Virus record (IMG/VR): IMGVR_UViG_3300020578_005955
Location: 1-21,475 of that record
From: a virus
DNA length: 21,475 bases
Strand: one strand, 5' to 3'
The position numbers and the translations under genes are program-made. A model generated the notes under the pieces. That model was not told where the DNA came from. It searched no databases and saw only the letters and a program-made list of their open reading frames with translations. The first letter of the stretch is position 1. The number at the start of each line of letters is the position of its first letter. This document shows positions 1 through 6,566 of this stretch, one piece after another.

Positions 1-1484
1 ATACACCAACGAACACAGGAACTCCAACAAATACACCAACAGGAACAGCAACAAATACACCTACACAAACACCAACACCTACAAATACACCTACAAATAC
101 CCAAACACCAACGTCACCTCTTCAAACATTTAGTATTACTTCGGGTGGTACCTCAAATGAGGCTTGTAATGCGGGAGTTGCAGGAAATATATACGCTTTC
201 GACCCAATATTTGACGATAACAATCAATTCTATAATGTTCCAACAGGTGTTGTTACAGTAGATATGTCAGGGTTCTATAGTGATGGAACGTCTGTTGTTC
301 AATTGAATTCATTAGGTACAACAATAAGTGGATTTGACCTTTGTACATTTCTCGCAACACCGACTCAGACACCAACGAACACAGGAACTCCAACAAATAC
401 ACCAACGAACACAGGAACTCCAACAAATACACCAACTAAGACACCTACAGGAACTCCAACAAATACTCCAACTCCGACGCAGACACAAACACCGACACAA
501 ACATTTGCATGGTACACCTATAGTTTGGGAACTGGCGCTACTGCGTTAGATGCTTGCACAGCTTTTAGTGTATCACCACAAACTATTTATGGTACAATTG
601 CTGGTGGAATTGGACCTAACGTGGGTGAATATCTATACCAAACTGCTGGTAGACCATTAACAAATGTTGTACCTAATGGATTCTATTCTAACGGAACCGA
701 TTGGTACCAAGTTAGTGGAGGACTCGGACAAATTACAACAGCCGACCCTAATGGTTGTTTAGAAATACCAACACAAACTCCAACAAACACTGCGACTAAT
801 ACACCAACACCATCGGTTACTGTAACAAATACTCCAACAAATACACCGAGTAAAACACCAACTCAAACACCTACTCCTACACAAACTTCCACACCGATTG
901 TCAGTCCAACACCAACAACTACTCCAACACCAACTCCAACACCTTATAGAAATATGTTCTTTAGTAATAGTAGTAGTGGTTCAGAAATTACAGGATTTAC
1001 AGGTTCTTTCACTTCATTATTGAGCTTTAGTTTCCCTGTAACTGGTCCGCCATCAGTAAACGCATTCCACGGACCAATCACTGATTCAGTAGATACTATT
1101 GAAGTATATGTGACAGGAGGAACAAATGTCAAGGTGGTGATAGCTAAAAATGGTGTGGGAATATCAGAAGAGTTCGGTACGGCTCCGTTTACATCACAAT
1201 ATACATTCAATACAAATCTTACAGAGAATGACCAGTTGGCTATTTATTTGAATGATGGTGCTGTGACTAATTCGCTTGGATATGACGCGGCTTCATCGGC
1301 AACAGCTTGTGCAAATTTCATATCATCTCCATCAAACTACTATAGTTCAATCGCACTAACTACAGGAGTTAATATTTTCACAGACACTTCACTTACAACT
1401 TTGGCACCTGATGGATATTATTCTGACGGAACAAATTATTATCAGGTCAGTGGCGGTTCCAATTTAGGACCAGTTGCTTGTTAA
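1..1484 (+). CDS. Modular Thr/Pro-linked virion surface protein (5' end outside window)
   Basis: The frame is open to the left edge (first full codon at base 3), so the N-terminus is missing; an internal ATG at 264 is not the true start. Seen: three copies of a module of about 60-70 residues, each bounded by a Cys near its start (EAC, DAC, TAC) and a Cys at its end, with a shared core of type GFYSxGTxxYQVSGG. The modules lie at about bases 129-350, 504-765 and 1270-1484. They are joined by low-complexity Thr/Pro/Asn/Gln linkers (bases 3-128, 357-503, 768-944) built on TPT, TNTPT and TQTPT. A different beta-rich domain without the Cys pattern follows the last linker (945-1270). Thr/Pro stalks joining small Cys domains suit a tail fibre, head fibre or adhesin displayed outside the particle. 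The Thr-rich linkers are plausible O-glycosylation targets for the enzymes encoded next. Function is inferred; no enzymatic motif is visible. Confidence 0.75.
   Translation, partial: TPTNTGTPTNTPTGTATNTPTQTPTPTNTPTNTQTPTSPLQTFSITSGGTSNEACNAGVAGNIYAFDPIFDDNNQFYNVPTGVVTVDMSGFYSDGTSVVQLNSLGTTISGFDLCTFLATPTQTPTNTGTPTNTPTNTGTPTNTPTKTPTGTPTNTPTPTQTQTPTQTFAWYTYSLGTGATALDACTAFSVSPQTIYGTIAGGIGPNVGEYLYQTAGRPLTNVVPNGFYSNGTDWYQVSGGLGQITTADPNGCLEIPTQTPTNTATNTPTPSVTVTNTPTNTPSKTPTQTPTPTQTSTPIVSPTPTTTPTPTPTPYRNMFFSNSSSGSEITGFTGSFTSLLSFSFPVTGPPSVNAFHGPITDSVDTIEVYVTGGTNVKVVIAKNGVGISEEFGTAPFTSQYTFNTNLTENDQLAIYLNDGAVTNSLGYDAASSATACANFISSPSNYYSSIALTTGVNIFTDTSLTTLAPDGYYSDGTNYYQVSGGSNLGPVAC
5..34 (+). repeat. 30-bp direct repeat, copy 1 (Thr/Pro linker)
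   Basis: This 30-mer begins ACCAACGAACACAGG and ends CCAACAAATAC. It recurs without a mismatch at 371-400 and 401-430. It encodes ten residues of the Thr/Pro/Asn/Gly linker and keeps frame, so recombination between copies would change linker length without breaking the protein. Confidence 0.9.
371..430 (+). repeat. Tandem 30-bp direct repeats, copies 2 and 3
   Basis: Two head-to-tail perfect copies of the 30-mer also found at 5-34, inside the second Thr/Pro linker. Thirty is a multiple of three, so copy-number change is in frame. Base-level identity, rather than only similar amino acids, points to recent duplication or ongoing gene conversion. Confidence 0.9.
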
Positions 1485-1509
1485 AATATATAAATAATTG
1501 TAAATTAAA

Positions 1510-1541
1510 CCCTCTACTTTCGTGGAGGGTTTTTTATTTTT
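1510..1541 (+). terminator. Rho-independent terminator after the surface protein gene
   Basis: CCCTCTAC (1510-1517), a four-base TTTC loop and GTGGAGGG (1522-1529) form an 8-bp stem with one G-U pair, followed by six Ts, an A and five more Ts. It closes the surface-protein transcript 25 bases after its stop codon and separates it from the glycosyltransferase operon. Confidence 0.85.
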
Positions 1542-1557
1542 AATCAAAATATATTTC

Positions 1558-2826
1558 ATGAGCAAAATCTTTATTCAGATTGCGTCCTACAGAGACCCTG
1601 AATTAGTTCCAACAATAAGAGATATGTTGGCAAACGCAAAAAAACCTGAAAACCTTGTTTTAGGGATTGCACGTCAATATTCTGAAACTGATGGATTTGA
1701 TAATCTCGATGAGTGGAGAAATGATAAAAGATTTAGAATTTTGGATATTCCCTATCAAGAGGCTAAAGGTGTTTGTTGGGCAAGACATTTGGTTCAACAG
1801 TTATATAAAAATGAAAAATACACAATGCAAATCGACTCGCACATGAGATTTGTTAAAGATTGGGATGAAATTCTAATCAATATGATAAAGGGTCTCCAAA
1901 AGGACGGGTATAAAAAACCTCTACTTACGGGTTATGTACCCTCCTTTGACCCTGATAATGACCCAGCGGGAAGAGCAACAGATGCTTGGAGAATGACTTT
2001 TGATAGATTTATTCCTGAAGGTGCTGTATTTTTCCTTCCTGAGACAATACCAGGTTGGAGAGAAATGACAAAACCTGTCACCGCTAGATTTTATTCTGCA
2101 CACTTTTGTTTTACTTTGGGTGTATTTTCCAAAGAAGTTCAACACAATCCTGAATATTATTTTCACGGAGAAGAGATTTCAATTGCCGCGAGGGCTTATA
2201 CTCATGGATATGATTTATTCCATCCTCACATACCTGTTGTATACCACGAATATACTCGTAAGGGTAGAACGAAACAGTGGGACGATGACAAAACATGGGG
2301 AGATAAAAACAAACACTCTCACCTAACAAATAGAAAGTTATTCGGAATGGATGGAGAGGTACAAGAAGGACACGACGGTCCTTATGGATTCGGTACAGTA
2401 AGAACACTTAGAGATTACGAAAAATACAGTGGTTTGTTATTCGAAAAACGTGCAGTACAAAGATATACTTTAGATAAAAATTATCCTCCAAATCCTTATA
2501 ACTATGAAACTGAGGAAGATTGGAAAAAAGATTTTGCATCTGTTTATAAACATTGCATTGATGTAGGATATTCAAGTGTTCCCGAAAAAGATTATGATTT
2601 TTGGGTTGTTGCATTCCATGGACCTAATGATGAAACATTGTTCAGAAAGGATGCTGATAAATCAGAAATCAATAGACTGATGAACGACCCTGACAAATAC
2701 TGTAAAATTTGGAGGGAATTTCAAACTGACGTTCTTCCAAAGTATTGGGTTGTGTGGCCACACTCAGAGTCGAAGGGATGGTGTGATAGACTTACAGGAC
2801 AACTAAATCATAATCACGTTAGCTAA
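1558..2826 (+). CDS. GT60-like polypeptide N-acetylglucosaminyltransferase (PF11397 type)
   Basis: Predicted cytoplasmic GT-A glycosyltransferase of 422 residues. Seen: an N-terminus of type IFIQIASYRDPELVPTIRDM (residues 4-23), AKGVCWAR (69-76), QIDSHMRF (91-98, the metal and nucleotide-sugar site, equivalent to DxD), and FHGEEISIAARAYTHGYD near residue 215, followed by HIPVVYH. This order matches the Skp1/mucin GlcNAc-transferase family (CAZy GT60), whose studied members attach GlcNAc to hydroxyproline or to Thr in Pro/Thr-rich proteins. A C-terminal region of about 130 residues is not recognised. The ATG at 1558 is chosen because the upstream GTG at 1522 lies inside the terminator hairpin. 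The stop overlaps the next start (TAATG). The neighbouring Thr/Pro-rich protein makes a protein acceptor plausible, but substrate is inferred. Host-glycan modification is an alternative. Confidence 0.75.
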   Translation: MSKIFIQIASYRDPELVPTIRDMLANAKKPENLVLGIARQYSETDGFDNLDEWRNDKRFRILDIPYQEAKGVCWARHLVQQLYKNEKYTMQIDSHMRFVKDWDEILINMIKGLQKDGYKKPLLTGYVPSFDPDNDPAGRATDAWRMTFDRFIPEGAVFFLPETIPGWREMTKPVTARFYSAHFCFTLGVFSKEVQHNPEYYFHGEEISIAARAYTHGYDLFHPHIPVVYHEYTRKGRTKQWDDDKTWGDKNKHSHLTNRKLFGMDGEVQEGHDGPYGFGTVRTLRDYEKYSGLLFEKRAVQRYTLDKNYPPNPYNYETEEDWKKDFASVYKHCIDVGYSSVPEKDYDFWVVAFHGPNDETLFRKDADKSEINRLMNDPDKYCKIWREFQTDVLPKYWVVWPHSESKGWCDRLTGQLNHNHVS

Positions 2827-3560
2827 TGATTTTCACAGATTCTCCGAAATTTGTTGTAAATTTGGAGAGACGAAAAGATAGGTTCGAATCCATCAAAAAG
2901 GAGATGGAGTATATCGGTTGGGAATACGAGTATTTTCCTGCGGTGGATACAAACAGTCATGTTGGGTGCACAAAATCACATTTGGAAATTATAAAGCTTG
3001 CCAAAGAGAGAAATTATGATAAGGTTCTCATAGTTGAAGATGATTGTACCATAATGCCTTATGCAAAATCTTTCATCGAAAAATGCGAATCTACAACAGA
3101 AAATTTTGAGTTTTCCGTTGTAAACTTAGCTCCCACTTTGAACAGACCGGTCAATAGAAGTGAGAAATTTCCTTGGTTTTTGGATGCAACTAATCTACCT
3201 CCCAAGGAGGAACATCATAGGGGAATTTTTGCTACCAACATGATAATGTATCATAGTTCAGTTTATGATAAGGTTTTAGAAATAGAAGAGGCTTCAAAAT
3301 TGAATTATTTTGCAATTGATGACTTTATCTATCAATTTATTACAAGTATTTATCAGAGTTATGTACCCATAGTACCAATAGGACCTCAAATTTCTGATTG
3401 GTCAGATGTGTCACACGGACAGTATAATAATTTTTATACTCAAACTTATAATTGGAATCAATACTCTCCTGTGAAAATACCTGGTGAGTTTTTAAGTTTA
3501 CATAACAATAAATCTACAAAAGAACAAAATATTCATATAGAATTTACCCATGCGAACTAA
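2826..3560 (+). CDS. Glycosyltransferase family 25-like protein
   Basis: A 244-residue GT25 (LPS/LOS glycosyltransferase, PF01755) type enzyme. Seen: FVVNLERRKDRF (9-20), the family's opening strand and nucleotide loop; VGCTKSHLEIIKLAK (46-60), the conserved GC-xSH region; and KVLIVEDDC (66-74), whose EDD is the metal-binding motif. GT25 enzymes usually add galactose or glucose to glycans, and eukaryotic relatives glycosylate collagen hydroxylysine. It overlaps the gene before by one base and the next gene by 11 bases, so translation is probably coupled along the operon. It could extend a sugar laid down by the GT60-like enzyme or act on host surface polysaccharide. The donor cannot be told from the sequence. 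Confidence 0.75.
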   Translation: MIFTDSPKFVVNLERRKDRFESIKKEMEYIGWEYEYFPAVDTNSHVGCTKSHLEIIKLAKERNYDKVLIVEDDCTIMPYAKSFIEKCESTTENFEFSVVNLAPTLNRPVNRSEKFPWFLDATNLPPKEEHHRGIFATNMIMYHSSVYDKVLEIEEASKLNYFAIDDFIYQFITSIYQSYVPIVPIGPQISDWSDVSHGQYNNFYTQTYNWNQYSPVKIPGEFLSLHNNKSTKEQNIHIEFTHAN

Positions 3561-4431
3561 ATTTATAACTTGTATCTACAGTGATTTGGCTGGTACAGGG
3601 TTTGGAGGAAGAAGCTCAAGAGGCGGTCATTATCAATACAGTTTACTTTCACTTTTGAAAATCACAGGTGCTGATTTTGTTTGTTATACCTCAGATAGAG
3701 AGATAGAAAGATTAAAAAGGTTTTTTTATACCGAAAATAATATTAGTGAAGATAAACTTCAATTTGTAATCTTTGATTTGAAAAAAACTAAATTCGAAGA
3801 ACTCCTTTCCAAACACAAAAATTATGAAGATGCTAAAACTGGTGACAGATGTATTGAAATTCAGTGGTCAAAATTTGCTTGGTGGTGGAATGAAGATAAA
3901 TCTTATGATTATTATTTTTGGATTGACGCAGGTTTATCTCACTGTGGTCTTATACCAAACAAATACCTTACAGGTAGTTTACACCCTCAAGGTAGGTATT
4001 ATGAAAGTAATCTTTTCAGTAATAGTTTTCTCAAAAATTTGATTGAGGATACTGAAGGCAAGTTCTTGATATTGGGAAAAGACAATGAAAGAAATTATTG
4101 GTCTGGAACTGTGAATGAAAAGTGGTACAACAATTACGATAGAAGTATTCATATTATAGGTGGAATGTTTGGAGGTCATAGGGACCTGTGGGACAATGTT
4201 GTTGGTATTTTTGAAAATTATGTTAATCAAATAACACCAGTCGAAAGAGTATATCATGAAGAGGTTATTATGAGCTTGATGTATCAAAATCATAAAGACT
4301 TGTTTGTACGTAAGCACTTTGACATTTGGTGGTGTCCTGATAATTGTCCATCAGGCACGAATCCAAAACTGTTTGAAGAAAATAAAAGTTTTTACAGAAT
4401 ATTAGAAGAATTTAATAGAATTTATGAGTAA
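3550..4431 (+). CDS. HtrL/YibB-like putative glycosyltransferase
   Basis: A 293-residue protein resembling the HtrL/YibB family (PF09612), found in surface-polysaccharide loci and thought to be GT-A glycosyltransferases. Seen: an N-terminal strand KFITCIYSDLAGTG; YYFWIDAGLSHC (121-132), giving a D-x-G candidate metal site; a GGMFGGHRDLW segment; and a late YHEEVIMSLM. The same landmarks in the same order occur in the next gene (FWIDGG, GGFFGGPRE, GTEESIFS), so the two are probably paralogues. Trp/Tyr clusters (KFAWWWNEDKSYDYYFW, 108-124) are striking. It overlaps the gene upstream by 11 bases and the next gene by 8. Family assignment is moderate and donor and acceptor are unknown. Confidence 0.6.
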   Translation: MRTKFITCIYSDLAGTGFGGRSSRGGHYQYSLLSLLKITGADFVCYTSDREIERLKRFFYTENNISEDKLQFVIFDLKKTKFEELLSKHKNYEDAKTGDRCIEIQWSKFAWWWNEDKSYDYYFWIDAGLSHCGLIPNKYLTGSLHPQGRYYESNLFSNSFLKNLIEDTEGKFLILGKDNERNYWSGTVNEKWYNNYDRSIHIIGGMFGGHRDLWDNVVGIFENYVNQITPVERVYHEEVIMSLMYQNHKDLFVRKHFDIWWCPDNCPSGTNPKLFEENKSFYRILEEFNRIYE

Positions 4432-6100
4432 TATAACATTAGTCACAGGTATATGGGACATCGGTAGGTCCGAATTGAGTGAAGGTTGGTCACGACCTTA
4501 TCAACACTATTTAGATAAATTTGAAAAATTGTTAGAGGTTGATGCTAACATAATTATCTATGGCGATAAAGAATTAGAAGAATTCGTTTTCTCAAGAAGA
4601 AAACAGTCCAATACACAATTTATAGAAAGACCCCTTTCTTGGTTTCAAAACAATGAATTTTTCCCTTTGATTCAAAATATCAGAAATAGTAATAGTTGGA
4701 AAAACTTGGCTGGTTGGTTGAAAGACTCAACACAAGCTCGTTTGGAAAATTATAATCCATTGGTAATGTCCAAAGTATTTCTGTTGAACGATGCTAAAAT
4801 AATGGATAAGTTTAATTCTGAATATCTTTTTTGGATTGATGGTGGATTAACAAATACGGTGCACCCTGGTTATTTTACACATGATTTGGTTTTAGATAAA
4901 CTATCCAAATATATTTCAAAATTCTCTTTTATCTGTTTCCCTTACGATGCTGAAAGGGAGATTCATGGTTTTGAATATAATAAATTGAATGAAATTGCTG
5001 GTGCCAAAGTTAACAAAGTTGCTCGAGGTGGGTTTTTTGGAGGACCGAGAGAAACGATATCAAACTTGAATTCAATCTATTATGGATTATTAAGGTCCAC
5101 TTTGGAAGAAGGTTTCATGGGAACTGAGGAGTCTATCTTCAGTATAATCTGTTATAAACATGCAGACCTTGTAAATTATTTCGAAATTGAATCCAATGGA
5201 TTAATTGGTAAGTTTTTTGAAGACTTGAAAAATGACAAGCTCGTGCCGAAAAACGAAAAGTCGGCTACCATACAAAACAAGCTTGATACAAGTAAAGTGG
5301 GTTTATATGTCATTGGTTTTAACAGTCCCAAACAATTTCAAACGTTGATTGATTCAATGATGGAATATGATAAAGATTTTTTACTCAAAACAAAAAAGTT
5401 TTTATTGAATAATTCAACTGACCGAAACACAGATTTAATTTACAGTCAGATTTGTGATGAATATCAATTTGAAGAAATAAAAAAAGATAATTTGGGTATT
5501 TGTGGTGGACGCCAATTTATTGCAGAACACTTTGAAAACGAAACCGATTTGGATTACTATTTGTTTTTTGAAGATGACATGTTCTTTTTCTGTAAACCAG
5601 ATGAAGTGTGTAGAAATGGTTTCAACAGAATGGTTCCAAATCTTTTCACAAAGTCATTAGAAATTACTAACAAAGAAAATTTTGATTTCCTCAAACTTAA
5701 TTATTCTGAGTTTTTTGGTGACAACAGTATTCAATGGTCTTGGTATAATGTACCACAACATGTGAGAGAAGAATTTTGGCCAGGAAAACCAAGGCTACCC
5801 CAAATGGGACTTGACCCAAATGCTCCCAAAGCAAAATATGATTCTATTCTATCTCACAAAGGAGTTCCATACGCAACAGGAGAAGTTTATTATTGTAATT
5901 GGCCTCAGATTGTTTCAAGACCTGGTAATGTCAAGATGTTTTTGGACACCACTTGGGCGCATCCTTTTGAACAAACTTGGATGAGTCATATGTACCAATT
6001 GACAAAGAAGGGTGAATTGAAACCGGGTATTTTATTACTCACTCCAACGGAACACAATAGATTTGAACATTACAGTAGAGATTTAAGGAAAGAGTCATAA
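4424..6100 (+). CDS. Two-domain glycosyltransferase: HtrL/YibB-like domain fused to a second GT-A domain
   Basis: A 558-residue fusion. Residues 1 to about 270 match HtrL/YibB: ITLVTGIWDIGR (4-15), LFWIDGGLTNT (135-145), RGGFFGGPRE (201-210) and GTEESIFSIICYKHADL (233-249). After a Lys/Asn-rich linker (about 270-290) a second Rossmann-like GT-A domain starts with KVGLYVIGFNSPKQF (291-305), with GICGGRQF (358-365) and YLFFEDDMFFF (379-389) as the DxD-type metal site. Two nucleotide-sugar sites suggest a bifunctional enzyme adding two sugars in turn, as in some capsule synthases; that is inference. It is the last gene of the four-gene overlapping set. No terminator follows, and an ATATTTAT motif comes immediately after. 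Confidence 0.7.
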   Translation: MSNITLVTGIWDIGRSELSEGWSRPYQHYLDKFEKLLEVDANIIIYGDKELEEFVFSRRKQSNTQFIERPLSWFQNNEFFPLIQNIRNSNSWKNLAGWLKDSTQARLENYNPLVMSKVFLLNDAKIMDKFNSEYLFWIDGGLTNTVHPGYFTHDLVLDKLSKYISKFSFICFPYDAEREIHGFEYNKLNEIAGAKVNKVARGGFFGGPRETISNLNSIYYGLLRSTLEEGFMGTEESIFSIICYKHADLVNYFEIESNGLIGKFFEDLKNDKLVPKNEKSATIQNKLDTSKVGLYVIGFNSPKQFQTLIDSMMEYDKDFLLKTKKFLLNNSTDRNTDLIYSQICDEYQFEEIKKDNLGICGGRQFIAEHFENETDLDYYLFFEDDMFFFCKPDEVCRNGFNRMVPNLFTKSLEITNKENFDFLKLNYSEFFGDNSIQWSWYNVPQHVREEFWPGKPRLPQMGLDPNAPKAKYDSILSHKGVPYATGEVYYCNWPQIVSRPGNVKMFLDTTWAHPFEQTWMSHMYQLTKKGELKPGILLLTPTEHNRFEHYSRDLRKES

Positions 6101-6104
6101 CAAT

Positions 6105-6112
6105 ATATTTAT
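6105..6112 (+). promoter_or_regulatory. ATATTTAT motif, candidate late promoter
   Basis: The octamer ends four bases before the ATG at 6117. If it acts as a -10 element, the transcript would be almost leaderless. The same octamer lies in sense orientation before five other genes in the window (6522, 10786 reverse, 14543, 17046, 21197). No constant -35 element is visible, as in T4 late promoters. Confidence 0.4.
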
Positions 6113-6116
6113 TGTT

Positions 6117-6497
6117 ATGGAATTTTATATCGCTAAGAATGCTACCCTTCCGTTGCTTAAAATGCAGGTTGTTCAAGACGGGAGGTCGAGTTATTTGGAA
6201 CTGATGAAGTCGTTGCCGTATTCAACAATCTTTTTCACAATGGTTGATGTTTATACAGGTATTCCGAAAATTGTCTCAGCTCCTTGTTATATAGTTTCAT
6301 TGATATTGCCTGAGCCAGGAGCATTGACAGAGTATTATATTTATTTTCAATTTACATCGATGGATACTGATACACCAGGAAGATATCAAGGTCAGTTTTT
6401 GATAAAAAACGATGAAGGCAATTTAATTCTTCCACTTAGAGAACAACTATATATTAATATCGAAGACAGTTTTATCGCAGAATCTGCCTGTTGTTAA
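6117..6497 (+). CDS. Small beta-rich phage protein, BppU-N/Ig-like (putative baseplate or tail)
   Basis: A 126-residue protein with no signal peptide or membrane segment. The N-terminal MEFYIAKNATLPLLKMQV, the central TIFFTMVDVYTGIPKIV and TDTPGRYQGQFLIK, then LILPLREQLYINI, follow the layout of phage baseplate upper protein N-terminal/Ig-like domains: an input-type strand, a hydrophobic core strand, a T-x-P-G-x-Y turn and an edge strand ending in a Pro. It ends in Cys-Cys. Such domains sit in baseplates, fibres or neck structures. The gene stands alone between the glycosyltransferase operon and the polymerase, with an ATATTTAT motif on each side. The fold call is from pattern only; it could be another small virion Ig-like protein. 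Confidence 0.5.
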   Translation: MEFYIAKNATLPLLKMQVVQDGRSSYLELMKSLPYSTIFFTMVDVYTGIPKIVSAPCYIVSLILPEPGALTEYYIYFQFTSMDTDTPGRYQGQFLIKNDEGNLILPLREQLYINIEDSFIAESACC

Positions 6498-6521
6498 TTT
6501 GATTGGTAATCCCTTTTTATT

Positions 6522-6529
6522 ATATTTAT
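6522..6529 (+). promoter_or_regulatory. ATATTTAT motif upstream of DNA polymerase
   Basis: The octamer lies in the 64-bp gap between the BppU-like gene and the polymerase start. It is six bases before an ATG (6536) that opens a nine-residue reading frame and 32 bases before the polymerase GTG. It is probably the polymerase promoter if the motif is functional. Confidence 0.4.
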
Positions 6530-6535
6530 TATTGA

Positions 6536-6565
6536 ATGAGTAAGGTGAACTTCACGATAGTGTGA
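6536..6565 (+). CDS. Possible 9-residue leader peptide ahead of DNA polymerase
   Basis: ATG at 6536 opens MSKVNFTIV, with its TGA at 6563-6565 overlapping the polymerase GTG start (6562-6564) by two bases. A leader overlapping a hairpin-covered start codon could couple or attenuate translation of the polymerase. It is too short to have coding evidence of its own. A single-base indel that split the true polymerase N-terminus is another reading. Confidence 0.25.
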   Translation: MSKVNFTIV

Positions 6566-6566
6566 A
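6551..6566 (+). promoter_or_regulatory. Hairpin over the DNA polymerase start codon (candidate translational operator)
   Basis: TTCAC (6551-6555), loop GATAGT and GTGAA (6562-6566) form a 5-bp stem whose 3' arm contains the GTG start codon. An overlapping perfect palindrome GTGAACTTCAC lies at 6545-6555. T4 DNA polymerase is known to repress its own translation by binding an RNA hairpin at its start site, so an analogous operator is plausible. The stem is short and binding is inferred. Confidence 0.35.

Noticed and set aside
253-549. Small reading frames on both strands across the Thr/Pro linkers (for example 312-500 minus, 328-549 plus)
   Set aside because: They are low-complexity shadows of the linker repeats with no independent support.
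1-944. CRISPR-like or satellite array in the repeated ACACCAACA region
   Set aside because: The repeats are in frame, lack constant spacers and encode Thr/Pro linkers inside one open frame.
1522-1557. GTG start at 1522 extending the GT60-like gene by 12 codons
   Set aside because: The added codons lie in the terminator hairpin and T-run and encode a Phe/Ile/Leu run unlike the family start; ATG at 1558 gives the expected N-terminus.
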